Shown: piece by piece, positions 33,954 to 43,730 of the stretch
How positions within the stretch are numbered: the first letter of the stretch is position 1
How the letters are laid out: each line of letters opens with the position of its first letter
Source: Thermoleophilaceae bacterium
Lineage (GTDB): Bacteria; Actinomycetota; Thermoleophilia; Solirubrobacterales; Thermoleophilaceae
DNA: 64,000 nt
Direction: 5' to 3'
NCBI GenBank assembly: GCA_030448005.1
Contig: JAUJNT010000003.1
Coordinates: forward strand, 46,866-110,865
Translations under genes and position numbers: made by a program
The notes under the pieces: generated by a model
Told to the model about the DNA's origin: nothing
What the model saw: the letters and a program-made list of their open reading frames with translations, nothing else
Databases searched by the model: none

Positions 33954-35753
33954 GTGCACCAGACCACCGTTCCCACAGAGAACGAGAAACTCCGAGCCTG
34001 GGTCGAGGAGATCGCCGCCCTCACCAGGCCCGAGGAGGTGTACTGGTGCAACGGCTCGTGGGAGGAGTACGACGTCTTGGCCGGGCAACTCGTGGAGGCC
34101 GGCACGCTCGAGCGGCTCGATAGAGCCAAGCGCCCCAACTCCTACCTGGCGCGCTCGGACCCGGGCGACGTAGCGCGCGTGGAGGACCGCACGTTCATCT
34201 GCTCCGAGAAGGAGGAGGACGCCGGGCCCACCAACAACTGGAAAGCACCCGCCGAGATGCGCGAGACGCTCACCGGCCTCTTCGACGGCTGCATGCAGGG
34301 GCGCACGATGTACGTCGTCCCCTTTTCGATGGGGCCGCTCGGCTCTCCGATAGCGCACATCGGCGTGCAGCTCACCGATTCGCCCTACGTCGCGGTGAAC
34401 ATGCGGATCATGACCCGGATGGGCCAACAAGCGCTCACCGTGCTCGGTGCGGACGGCGAGTTCGTGCCGTGCGTGCACTCGGTCGGCATGCCTCTGACCG
34501 AGGGCGTCGAGGATGTGCCTTGGCCCTGCAACGCCGACAACAAGTACATCGTGCACTACCCGGAGACGCGCGAGATCTGGTCGTTCGGCTCCGGCTACGG
34601 CGGGAACGCCCTGCTCGGCAAGAAGTGCTTCGCGCTGCGCATCGCGTCGATCATGGCCCGCGACGAGGGCTGGATGGCAGAGCACATGCTGATCCTCAAG
34701 CTCACCGCGCCCGACGGGAGGGCGAAGGTGATCGCGGGCGCCTTCCCGTCGGCCTCCGGAAAGACGAACCTCGCGATGCTGATACCGACCCTCCCGGGCT
34801 GGAAGGTCGAGACCATCGGTGACGACATCGCCTGGATGAAGTTCGGCAGCGACGGAAAGCTGTACGCGATCAACCCGGAGGCCGGGTTCTTCGGTGTGGC
34901 ACCCGGCACCGGTGAGAAGACGAATCCGAATGCGATGGCGACGGTCGCGAAGAACACGATCTTCACCAACTGCGCGCGCACCGACGACGGTGACGTCTGG
35001 TGGGAGGGCATGACCGATGAGCCACCCGAGCACCTGATCGACTGGCGCGGCAACGACTGGACCCCCGACTCCGAGACTCCGGCCGCTCACCCCAACGCCC
35101 GCTTCACCGCTCCGGCCTTGCAGGATCCGGCGATCGCGGCAGAGTGGGAGGACCCCAAGGGGGTGGCGGTCGACGCGATGCTCTTCGGCGGCAGGCGCTC
35201 GTCGGTGATCCCGCTCGTGACCGAGGCGCTTGACTGGGAGCACGGCGTGTTCCTCGGCGCGACGATGTCGAGTGAGACCACCGCGGCCGCGGGCGGAGAG
35301 GTCGGCAAGCTGCGCTTCGACCCTTTCGCGATGCTGCCGTTCTCCGGCTACAACATGGCCGACTACATGGGGCATTGGATCGAGATCGGCCGTCGCGAGA
35401 ACGCGGAGCTGCCCAAGCTCTTCTATGTGAACTGGTTCCGCAAGGGCGAGGACGGGCGCTTCTTGTGGCCCGGATTCGGCGAGAACAGCCGCGTGCTCGA
35501 GTGGGTCTTCCGTCGTTGCGACGGCACGGCCGACGCTGAGGAGACCCTGCTCGGGCTCATGCCGGCGGAGGGCGACCTGAACACCGAGGGCCTCGAGATC
35601 GACCCGGCGGACCTGGCGGCCCTACGTGCGGTGGACGAGGACGGCCTGCGCGCCCAGCTGCCCCAGGTGAAGGAGCATCTGGCGAGGTTCGGGGACTCGC
35701 TGCCGCCCGAGATCCGCAGCCGGCTGGAGGAGCTCGAGCACCGCCTGGCCTAG
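33954..35753 (+). CDS. pckG: Phosphoenolpyruvate carboxykinase (GTP)
   Basis: 599 residues, typical length. Converts oxaloacetate and GTP to PEP in gluconeogenesis. Motifs: [44 protein letters not shown]-loop [12 protein letters not shown] (264-275), [11 protein letters not shown] and [20 protein letters not shown]. The P-loop has Ser268 (TCC) where GTP-PEPCKs normally carry a hyper-reactive Cys (PSACGKTN). GTG 33954 was chosen because GGGAGGGAG lies 11 bases before it. Divergent from the Fe/Mn SOD gene. Confidence 0.93.
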   Translation: MHQTTVPTENEKLRAWVEEIAALTRPEEVYWCNGSWEEYDVLAGQLVEAGTLERLDRAKRPNSYLARSDPGDVARVEDRTFICSEKEEDAGPTNNWKAPAEMRETLTGLFDGCMQGRTMYVVPFSMGPLGSPIAHIGVQLTDSPYVAVNMRIMTRMGQQALTVLGADGEFVPCVHSVGMPLTEGVEDVPWPCNADNKYIVHYPETREIWSFGSGYGGNALLGKKCFALRIASIMARDEGWMAEHMLILKLTAPDGRAKVIAGAFPSASGKTNLAMLIPTLPGWKVETIGDDIAWMKFGSDGKLYAINPEAGFFGVAPGTGEKTNPNAMATVAKNTIFTNCARTDDGDVWWEGMTDEPPEHLIDWRGNDWTPDSETPAAHPNARFTAPALQDPAIAAEWEDPKGVAVDAMLFGGRRSSVIPLVTEALDWEHGVFLGATMSSETTAAAGGEVGKLRFDPFAMLPFSGYNMADYMGHWIEIGRRENAELPKLFYVNWFRKGEDGRFLWPGFGENSRVLEWVFRRCDGTADAEETLLGLMPAEGDLNTEGLEIDPADLAALRAVDEDGLRAQLPQVKEHLARFGDSLPPEIRSRLEELEHRLA

Positions 35754-35838
35754 TAGGCGGGACCGTCTTGGCCGCGAGGCAGGCGCTCCGTTCCGCGGCG
35801 GGGTGCCGGGGGGCACAGCGGTACGCTTGTGCCCGCCT

Positions 35839-35909
35839 GGCGACGTGGCGGAGTGGTTACGCAGCGGCCTGCAAAGCCGTTTACACCGGTTCGATTCCGG
35901 TCGTCGCCT
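35839..35909 (+). tRNA. tRNA-Cys (GCA)
   Basis: Acceptor GGCGACG pairs with CGTCGCC; anticodon stem GCGGC/GCCGT closes loop CTGCAAA (anticodon GCA); T-arm CCGGTTCGATTCCGG. CCA is not encoded; discriminator T. Confidence 0.95.
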
Positions 35910-36742
<833 letters not shown>

Positions 36743-36775
36743 GGAGCGGCACCGCTAAACGGGTGCGGCGCGAGC

Positions 36776-36807
36776 CTCCGTCGGGTAGAACAGCCCTAAC
36801 GACGGAG
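36776..36807 (+). promoter_or_regulatory. Hairpin touching the acs ribosome-binding site
   Basis: CTCCGTCG (36776-36783) pairs with CGACGGAG (36800-36807) across a 16-base loop. The second arm is the start of the purine-rich GGAGGAGGAGG ribosome site of acs, 11 bases before the ATG. The stem could limit translation initiation. Confidence 0.35.
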
Positions 36808-36818
36808 GAGGAGGAGCG

Positions 36819-38807
36819 ATGGACGCCGGCACGGCAAGGCCAGCAGGCGAGGAGCTCGAGCGAGAGATCGCCCGACTGCTCGAGCGCGAGACGTTCGATC
36901 CGCCGCGGGAGTTTGCCGAAGGGGCGCTGCTGAACGACCCGCAGGTCTACGAGGAGGCGGCGGCAGATCCGGAGGCCTGGTGGGCGAGGCACGCGGAGGA
37001 TCTCCACTGGTCCGAGCCGTGGACCAGCGTGCTCGACGACTCCGAGGCGCCGTTCTACAAGTGGTTCACCGGCGGCAAGCTGAACGCCTCCTACAACTGC
37101 CTCGACCGCCATGTGGAGGCCGGCTACGGCGACCGGGTGGCATTTCACTGGCGTGGGGAGGAGGGCGAGGAGCGCGACATCACCTACGCCGAGCTCCATC
37201 GCGACGTGCAGCGGCTCGCCAACGGCCTCAAGGAGCGCGGGATCGCGGCGGGGGACATCGTGGGGATCTACCTGCCGATGATCCCGGAGGTGGTCGTGGC
37301 GATGCTCGCCTGCGCGCGGGTCGGGGCTCCGCACAACGTCGTTTTCGGCGGGTTCTCGCCGGACGCGGTGAGGGAGCGGATGGAGTTCTCGGAGGCCAAG
37401 GCCCTGATCACCTGCGACTTCGCCCGGCGCAAGGGCAAGACAGCCGCCATCAAGCCCGCGGTGGACGAGTTCCTCACCGAGCTTCCCTCGATCGAGACGG
37501 TGATCGTGGTGCGCAACACGGGTGAGGATGTGGCGATGACCGAGGGCCGCGATGTCTGGTTCCACGAGGTGCTCGAGGCAGCCGACCCCGACTGCCCCGC
37601 GGAGCCCCTCGATGCCGAGCACCCGCTCTACGTGCTCTACACCTCCGGTTCCACGGCCAAGCCCAAGGGAATCCTGCACACAACGGGCGGCTACCTGGCG
37701 GGCGTGGCCGCCACCACCAAGTACGTCTTCGACCTGAAGCCCGAGGAGGACGTGTTCTGGTGCTCCGCCGACGTCGGCTGGGTCACCGGGCACTCCTACA
37801 TCGTCTACGGCCCGCTGATGAACGGCGTGACCTCCGTGATGTACGAGGGCGCGCCCGACTACCCGGACAAGGACATCTGGTGGGAGCTGTGCGAGCGCTA
37901 TGGCGTAACCGTCTTCTACACGGCGCCCACGGCGATACGCGCCTGCATGAAGTGGGGCGCCGAGCACCCGGCGCGACACGACCTCTCCCGGCTCCGGCTA
38001 CTCGGCAGCGTGGGCGAGCCCATCAACCCGAAGGCGTGGGTCTGGTACCACAAGGTGATCGGCGGTGAGCGCTGCCCGATCGTGGACACCTGGTGGCAGA
38101 CCGAGACCGGGCACATAATGATCACGCCGCTGCCGGGCATCACCTCGACCAAGCCAGGCTCGGCCACGCGCCCGTTCCCGGGGATCGAGGCCGCGGTGGT
38201 GGACGAGCAGGGCAACGACACCGACGGGCAGGGGCTACTGGTGCTGCGGCGCCCGTGGCCGGGGATGCTGCGGACCCTCCTGAAGGACCCCGACCGGTTC
38301 ACGGAGACCTACTTCTCGAAGTTCGGCTCGACCACCTACTTCGTGGGCGATGCCTCGCGCAAGGACGAGGATGGCTACTTCTGGGTGATCGGGCGCGTGG
38401 ACGACGTGATCAACGTCTCGGGCCATCGGCTCTCGACCGCCGAGGTGGAGTCGGCGATCGTGTCGCATCCCAAGGTGGCCGAGTCCGCGGTGATCGGCCA
38501 GGCAGACGAGGACACCGGCCAGGCCATATGCGCCTTCGTGACACTGGAGGGCGACCTGGCTGGCGACGACACGATGGTCGAGGAGCTGCGTGAGCACTGC
38601 GCGAGGCGGATCGGAAAGCTCGCCCGGCCCAGGCGCATCATCTGGGCCGACGACCTGCCGAAGACCCGCTCGGGCAAGATCATGCGCCGCCTGCTGCGAG
38701 ACATCGCGGAGGGGAGGGAGCTCGGGGACGTGACCACCCTGCGCGACCCCGGCGTGATGGCCCAGCTCGAGGGTCGGGTGAAGGAGTTGCAGGCCGACGA
38801 GGCCTAG
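36819..38807 (+). CDS. acs: Acetyl-CoA synthetase
   Basis: 662 residues, full length. Activates acetate with ATP and CoA. Motifs: WSEPWTSVLDDSEAPFYKWF and NASYNCLDRHVEAG near the N-terminus, P-loop-like YTSGSTAKPKGILHTTGGY, DVGWVTGHSYIVYGPL, WWQTETGHIMITP and the hinge VIGRVDDVINVSGHRL. The C-terminal KTRSGKIMRRLLR carries the acetylatable Lys. ATG 36819 follows GGAGGAGGAGG. Fits with pckG for growth on acetate, although no glyoxylate cycle genes are in the window. Confidence 0.95.
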   Translation: MDAGTARPAGEELEREIARLLERETFDPPREFAEGALLNDPQVYEEAAADPEAWWARHAEDLHWSEPWTSVLDDSEAPFYKWFTGGKLNASYNCLDRHVEAGYGDRVAFHWRGEEGEERDITYAELHRDVQRLANGLKERGIAAGDIVGIYLPMIPEVVVAMLACARVGAPHNVVFGGFSPDAVRERMEFSEAKALITCDFARRKGKTAAIKPAVDEFLTELPSIETVIVVRNTGEDVAMTEGRDVWFHEVLEAADPDCPAEPLDAEHPLYVLYTSGSTAKPKGILHTTGGYLAGVAATTKYVFDLKPEEDVFWCSADVGWVTGHSYIVYGPLMNGVTSVMYEGAPDYPDKDIWWELCERYGVTVFYTAPTAIRACMKWGAEHPARHDLSRLRLLGSVGEPINPKAWVWYHKVIGGERCPIVDTWWQTETGHIMITPLPGITSTKPGSATRPFPGIEAAVVDEQGNDTDGQGLLVLRRPWPGMLRTLLKDPDRFTETYFSKFGSTTYFVGDASRKDEDGYFWVIGRVDDVINVSGHRLSTAEVESAIVSHPKVAESAVIGQADEDTGQAICAFVTLEGDLAGDDTMVEELREHCARRIGKLARPRRIIWADDLPKTRSGKIMRRLLRDIAEGRELGDVTTLRDPGVMAQLEGRVKELQADEA

Positions 38808-38816
38808 TGCGCGGGC

Positions 38817-40745
38817 CTAGCGAAACGGCGCGAAGCCGAGCCTCGTGAGGCTCCAGACGTCGTTCGACGCCACGCCGGCATCCGAGATCGTGTAGAGCCG
38901 TCGTCCCACGACGATCGACCGCCGCACCGACGGCACGCCTCGCCGGGACCAGTGCGCGATGCGGCCGGCTTCCCAGACGCCCGTGCGGCGCGCGATCCGG
39001 AACCCGATCGCGCCGGTGAACGGCGGCGGACCGACCGTCTGGGCCGCCGGAGCGAGCTCGTCGCCGAACCCCGGGTCGACGGGGATGACCGCGAGCCTGG
39101 CCGGGCGCCACCACAGGAAGGCGTGATGGTCGAACTCGACCTCGGATGTCGCGTCCGCGATCGTGCGGCGGTGAAGCCGGCGCGGCCTGCGCAGGTCGGA
39201 GACGTCGAAGAGGGACAGCTGCGTGCCGAGTGCAAGCCCGCCACGAGTGGCGTCCTGACCGACGCCGATCAGCAGGTCGTCCCCGGCCGGGTGCAGGTAC
39301 GCCGAGTAGCCGCGGATCTTCAGCGCTCCCAGAACGCGCGGGGACCGCGGCCGGCTCAGGTCGAGCGTGTAGAGGGGATCGACCTGGCGGAAGGTGACCA
39401 CGTAGCCGGTGTCGCCCATGAAGCGGACCGAGTAGATTCGCTCGCCGCGGCCGAGGCCGCCTACGCGTCCGACCCTGACGAGCCGCGTGCCCTCCTCTGC
39501 AAGCACCGTCACGAAGCTCTGGCTCTTGCGGTCGCGGCCGCCCTCCGACGAGACCGGCTCGGTGGTACTCGCCACCCGCAGGCGGCCGTCGTGCGCGGAG
39601 AGCGAGAACTGGTTGAGCAGGAACCCGCGCACGCCGCCGCTCGAGCGGTAGCGGGTGGCGCGCGGAGCAGAGACGTCGAAGCGGTGAATCTGGGTCGTCA
39701 TCCCGCGGGCCTGACGCTCGGCCGACATGTCGTCATCCGTCCAGAGAGGAGTTGCCACAAACAGGCTGCGGCGGGAGGCATAGACCGTCTCGGGGGCCGT
39801 CATCACCACGTCCGAGTCGGTTGGCGCCAGGCTCTTGTCGAGGTCGATCGTCAGCACCGTGACCAAGTCGAGGCCCGAGAACGTCGTCGGGTGGCTGACC
39901 GACCTGCAGTCCGCGAGCGGGAGCCTGACCGCGCGCCGCGTTCGCCGGTTGCGTAGTACGTAGGAGGGGAGCCAGCGGCTGAGGGGCGAGCGGGCCAGCG
40001 CCTCCCTGTTCCGCCGCCGCGCCTCCTCGAACTGGCCCGGGGGGAGCCTGTACTCGTTCGGTATGAACACGTCCGAGGTCGGGGTCGAGATCACCACTCG
40101 CGCCGTGCCGCGGGTCAGCCGCGCGCTCATGGGGTTGCCGTTTATGGTGAGCGTTCGAACTACACGCATGGCGGCGGGGTTACTCACGTCGACCTCGCGG
40201 AGGACGGTCTTCGATCTCACCATGTAGACGGTGCTCGCCAACAACGCGTCGTCGTTCGGATACCCCGACATCACCAGCAACCGGTCGCCGCGAAGGAGGA
40301 GCTCGTGGTCCATGGAGCGCGATCCGATCCGCAGCGTGTCGACGCGCCTGGGCACGGACCGGGACACATCGACCGCGCGAAGCTTGCCGCCCGCCGTCGC
40401 GAACAGGTGCCGGCCGTTTGTCTTCACGATGTCCGGCTCGTCCACGCCGGCCTCCTGGACGTTCGTGCCCGAGAAGCTCTCAGGCCCGGATTCGACGCGA
40501 CCCGGCGCGCCCTCCTGCTTCGGGAGCACCTGCGGCGCGGGGCGTGACTTCCCGACGGGTCCGTACGCCGCCGGCTCGAGCCGCTCGAGCGCGTTGCCCC
40601 GGGCGTACTGCAGCAGGGAATCGCACGAGTCGAACGCCTCCAGCCCGGCTGCCTCCCCCGGCGGCTGGGAGCGTTGCGCGCCCGCGGACGGCGAGGCTGC
40701 GAGGAACGCTGCGATCGCCAGCGTGATGGCGGCGCTTCTGGTCAT
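38817..40745 (-). CDS. Secreted beta-propeller domain protein
   Basis: 642 residues. A signal peptide (1-24, AITLAIAAFLAASPSAGA) is followed by a long domain with repeated blades: VDEPDIVKTNGRHLFATAGG, VDVSRSVPRRVDTLRIGSR, HELLLRGDRLLVMSGY, GERIYSVRFMGDTGYVVTFR, PLYTLDLSRPRSPRVLGAL and GYSAYLHPAGDDLLIGVG. This is the pattern of the secreted actinobacterial and archaeal beta-propeller family PF09826. ATG 40745 begins the signal. Convergent with acs. Function unknown; probably at the cell surface. Confidence 0.82.
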   Translation of the reverse strand: MTRSAAITLAIAAFLAASPSAGAQRSQPPGEAAGLEAFDSCDSLLQYARGNALERLEPAAYGPVGKSRPAPQVLPKQEGAPGRVESGPESFSGTNVQEAGVDEPDIVKTNGRHLFATAGGKLRAVDVSRSVPRRVDTLRIGSRSMDHELLLRGDRLLVMSGYPNDDALLASTVYMVRSKTVLREVDVSNPAAMRVVRTLTINGNPMSARLTRGTARVVISTPTSDVFIPNEYRLPPGQFEEARRRNREALARSPLSRWLPSYVLRNRRTRRAVRLPLADCRSVSHPTTFSGLDLVTVLTIDLDKSLAPTDSDVVMTAPETVYASRRSLFVATPLWTDDDMSAERQARGMTTQIHRFDVSAPRATRYRSSGGVRGFLLNQFSLSAHDGRLRVASTTEPVSSEGGRDRKSQSFVTVLAEEGTRLVRVGRVGGLGRGERIYSVRFMGDTGYVVTFRQVDPLYTLDLSRPRSPRVLGALKIRGYSAYLHPAGDDLLIGVGQDATRGGLALGTQLSLFDVSDLRRPRRLHRRTIADATSEVEFDHHAFLWWRPARLAVIPVDPGFGDELAPAAQTVGPPPFTGAIGFRIARRTGVWEAGRIAHWSRRGVPSVRRSIVVGRRLYTISDAGVASNDVWSLTRLGFAPFR

Positions 40746-40816
40746 CGAGGCATCCTGGCCAGGGTACGCCGCCTTTCGCGGACATGCGCCATCCCTCGCG
40801 CTATTCTCGGCTCCCC

Positions 40817-40889
40817 GGGCCGTTAGCTCAGCTGGGAGAGCGCCGCCTCGACAAGGCGGAGGTCGCTGGTTCGAGCCCAGCACGGCCCA
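40817..40889 (+). tRNA. tRNA-Val (GAC)
   Basis: Acceptor GGGCCGT pairs with ACGGCCC; D-arm GCTC..GAGC; anticodon stem CCGCC/GGCGG closes loop TCGACAA (anticodon GAC); T-arm CTGGTTCGAGCCCAG. Discriminator A; CCA is not encoded. Confidence 0.96.
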
Positions 40890-40950
40890 TGAGGTTCGGT
40901 GTCAAGCGGCGCTACCCCCGGGCAATACGGGGGGCGCACCTGTTTTCTCT

Positions 40951-41643
40951 ATGGTCGCCAGGGTGACCGCACTGCTCTACGACATCCACGGCAACCTCCC
41001 CGCGCTCGAGGCGGTGCTCGAGGACGTGGCCGGCGAGGGCGAGGAGCGCTTCCTGTTGGGCGGCGATTACGCGCTCTTTGGCGCATGGCCCAAGGAGACC
41101 GTGGTGCTGTTGCGCGAGCTTGATGCCGTCTGGCTGCGCGGAAACGGCGAGCGGTGGACCGCCGAGCCCGATGATGCGCCCGAGGCGGTGCAGGGGGCCA
41201 TCGGGGGCTGCAGGGAGATGCTCGGCGAGGAGCTCGTTAGCGATCTGGCCGCTCTTCCCGAGAGCTACAGCGAGGGTGACACCCTCTTCTGTCACGCCTC
41301 GCCGCAGTCGGACGTGCGGAGCTTCCTCCCCGAGCCGGCCGACGACGAGGAGGAGCTGCTCGACGGCGTCCAAGCCGGTCGGCTCGTCTTCGGCCACACC
41401 CACCTGCCCTTCGCCCGGCGGGCAGGAGGGGGCATCGAGCTCATCAACCCCGGCAGCGTGGGCATGCCCTTCGACGGCGATCCGCGAGCGGCCTGGGCTC
41501 GCCTGCGCGAGGATGGCGCCGTCGAGCACCGCCGGGTCTCCTACGACCAAGCGGCCAGCGCCGCCGCGGTGCGCCGGGCGCTGGGGGAAGCCGGCGAGGT
41601 CACCGCACGCAGGCTCGAGCGGGCCGTCGCGGACGTGGAGTGA
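40951..41643 (+). CDS. Metallophosphoesterase, YfcE-like
   Basis: 230 residues. Calcineurin-type motifs in order: LLYDIHGN, LLGGDYALFG, RGNGERW (Glu where many have His), LFCHASP and VFGHTHLPF followed by NPGSVGMPFDGDP. This matches the small cytoplasmic phosphodiesterase type. ATG 40951 or GTG 40963 may start it. It follows tRNA-Val by about 60 bases. Confidence 0.85.
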   Translation: MVARVTALLYDIHGNLPALEAVLEDVAGEGEERFLLGGDYALFGAWPKETVVLLRELDAVWLRGNGERWTAEPDDAPEAVQGAIGGCREMLGEELVSDLAALPESYSEGDTLFCHASPQSDVRSFLPEPADDEEELLDGVQAGRLVFGHTHLPFARRAGGGIELINPGSVGMPFDGDPRAAWARLREDGAVEHRRVSYDQAASAAAVRRALGEAGEVTARRLERAVADVE

Positions 41644-41725
41644 GCCCCCGCCGGTCGCGCTCCGATCGCTCTGCTAGCTTGCCGCCACCGGTCGCGTTAC
41701 GCCGCGCGGCCGTGGGAACCTGACC

Positions 41726-42352
41726 ATGCGCCTGTCCAGCATCGTTGCTCCACGAGACCGCGAGTTCTTCGACCTGTTCGAGGAGGCCAGCGGCAACATC
41801 CTGCGCGCCGCCGATCTGCTCGACCGGATGTTGGCTACCTACCCCGACCGCGGGGCCGATCTCGCGCGCGACATCCTGATCTGCGAGCAGGAGGGCGACC
41901 GGATCACCCACGACATCATCCGGCGCCTCAACGAGACCTTCGTCACCCCGATCGACCGCGAGGACATCTACGAGCTGGCCTCGGCGCTCGACGACATCGT
42001 GGACTTCACCGAAGAGGTGGCCGACTACCTCGGCCTCTACAAGATCGAGGCGCCCATGGAGCAGTCGCAGCGCCTCGCGCGAGTGCTGCTCGAGTGTGCG
42101 CGCCAGATAGCGGAGTGCATGCCCCGCCTGCGGGGCTTCAAGGACATATCGCACTACACGGTCGAGATCAATCGGCTGGAGAACGACGGCGATCGCATCA
42201 GCCGCGAGGCCATGGCGTCGCTGTTCGACAACGGAATCGACCCGATGGTCGTTATTCGCTGGAAGGACATCTACGAGCGGCTCGAGAACGCGATCGACTC
42301 GACCGAGCGCGTCGCCAACATCCTCGAGGGCATCGTCATCAAGAACTCCTGA
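41726..42352 (+). CDS. DUF47 family protein (PhoU-like partner of Pit)
   Basis: 208 residues, all helical, with the repeated metal-binding E..D pattern of PhoU-like proteins: FFDLFEEASGNILRAADLLD, CEQEGDRITHDIIRRLNETF, TPIDREDIYELASALDDIVD, INRLENDGDRISREAMASLF and IYERLENAIDSTERVANILE. The gene lies 21 bases before the Pit transporter gene, the usual arrangement. It is thought to regulate phosphate uptake by Pit. Confidence 0.92.
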   Translation: MRLSSIVAPRDREFFDLFEEASGNILRAADLLDRMLATYPDRGADLARDILICEQEGDRITHDIIRRLNETFVTPIDREDIYELASALDDIVDFTEEVADYLGLYKIEAPMEQSQRLARVLLECARQIAECMPRLRGFKDISHYTVEINRLENDGDRISREAMASLFDNGIDPMVVIRWKDIYERLENAIDSTERVANILEGIVIKNS

Positions 42353-42373
42353 GCCCTTTCACGGGGCCCGAGC

Positions 42374-43474
42374 ATGGAAAACGACCTCATCCTGGCGATC
42401 GTCGTTGCCACGGCCCTGGCCTTCGACTTCACCAACGGCTTCCATGACACCGCCAACGTGGTGGCCACGTCGATCTCGACCCGCGCCATGTCGCCGCGCG
42501 CGGCGGTGGCCTACGCAGCGGTCCTGAACTTCGCCGGGGCCTTCATCTCGCGGGCCGTGGCGGCCACCATCGCCAGCGGAATCGTTAATCCTGACCTGGT
42601 AACCCCTCTGGTCGTCTTCGGAGGGCTGATCGGCGCGATCAGCTGGAACCTGGCTACCTGGTACTTCGGGCTACCGTCGAGCTCCTCGCACGCGCTGATA
42701 GGCGGAGTGGTGGGCGCGGCCTTCGTCGCGAAGGGCCCGGACGCGGTGTTCGGGGAGGGGCTGATCGGCAAGGTGGCCGCGCCCGCCGTGGTCGCGCCGG
42801 TGCTGGCCTTCATCGTGGCCGGAATCTCGATCCTGCTGATCTATCGAATCGTCGGGCGGCTGCGGCCGGGACCGGTCTCCCAGGGGTTCCGGCTGGGGCA
42901 GATCCTCTCCGGTGGCCTGCTGGCGGTGGCCCACGGCACGAACGACGCTCAGAAGACGATGGGCATCATCACGCTGGCGCTGATCGCGAACGGCAACCTC
43001 GCGGGGGGTGCCGAGACGCCGTTCTGGGTCGTCTTCTCGGCCGCGACCGCCATAGCGCTCGGCACGTACATGGGAGGGTGGCGCATCATCAAGACGATGG
43101 GCAGCCGGATCATCAAGATGGACGCGGCTCAGGGCTTTGCCGCCCAGGGCAGCGGCGCGGCCGTCATCCTCGCCTCCTCGCACGTCGGCTTCCCGCTCTC
43201 CACCACGCACACGATCTCCGGCGGGGTCATCGGGGCGGGCGCCGCCAAGCGCGTTTCGGCGGTGCGCTGGGGAGTGGCCGGGAACATCGTCGTGGCCTGG
43301 GTGCTCACGCTGCCCGCGGCGGCGCTGATCGGCGGGGCCACCTACGGCTTCACGCGTCTGTTCGGGACCGGGGCCATCGGGCCGGCGGTGGTCTCCGTGC
43401 TCATCCTCGCGGTGATCGGCGCCGTGTTCGCGCGCCGCCTGCGCCAGGGCCCGCCGCTCACGGCGGAGGCCTGA
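42374..43474 (+). CDS. pit: Low-affinity inorganic phosphate transporter, Pit family
   Basis: 366 residues with about ten membrane helices. Both PiT signatures are visible: FDFTNGFHDTANVVATSIST near the start and LAVAHGTNDAQKTMGIITLA in the second half. GLPSSSSHALIGGVVGAAF and GFPLSTTHTISGGVIGAG are the paired family motifs. Imports phosphate with protons or cations. Forms a unit with the upstream DUF47 gene; its stop overlaps the next gene (TGATG). Confidence 0.95.
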   Translation: MENDLILAIVVATALAFDFTNGFHDTANVVATSISTRAMSPRAAVAYAAVLNFAGAFISRAVAATIASGIVNPDLVTPLVVFGGLIGAISWNLATWYFGLPSSSSHALIGGVVGAAFVAKGPDAVFGEGLIGKVAAPAVVAPVLAFIVAGISILLIYRIVGRLRPGPVSQGFRLGQILSGGLLAVAHGTNDAQKTMGIITLALIANGNLAGGAETPFWVVFSAATAIALGTYMGGWRIIKTMGSRIIKMDAAQGFAAQGSGAAVILASSHVGFPLSTTHTISGGVIGAGAAKRVSAVRWGVAGNIVVAWVLTLPAAALIGGATYGFTRLFGTGAIGPAVVSVLILAVIGAVFARRLRQGPPLTAEA

Positions 43475-43722
43475 TGGGTCTGTTTGCCGATCCGGTGGTG
43501 GACTGGGCCGCGCTGCTCGAGGTGTTGTGGACGTCCCTGCTCGCGGGCATCGGGGTGACCGCCGCCTTTGCCTTCGCGATCCTCGGCGCGACGCGCGCCG
43601 TCGAGCTGCGCCGTGACGGGCATGGGGTGGCCGCGGGCCTGTACGGCGTGGCGATGACCGTGTCACTCGTGGTGGTGGGCGCCTCGCTGGTGTTCGGCAT
43701 CGTGGTGATGGCCGACAAGTAG
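43474..43722 (+). CDS. Small two-helix membrane protein next to pit
   Basis: 82 residues; membrane helices at about 14-40 (LEVLWTSLLAGIGVTAAFAF) and 56-78 (LYGVAMTVSLVVVGASLVFG), joined by a charged loop RAVELRRDGHG. Starts within the stop of pit, so it is translationally coupled and may be an accessory subunit. I do not recognise a named family. Confidence 0.65.
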   Translation: MGLFADPVVDWAALLEVLWTSLLAGIGVTAAFAFAILGATRAVELRRDGHGVAAGLYGVAMTVSLVVVGASLVFGIVVMADK

Positions 43723-43730
43723 CCGGCGCT

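Noticed and set aside
40817..40960. tRNA-Val as an integration site
   Set aside because: No integrase, no repeated tRNA 3' end nearby and no foreign cargo follows.
43129..43341. Short frames antisense to pit
   Set aside because: Shadows of the transporter gene without independent features.
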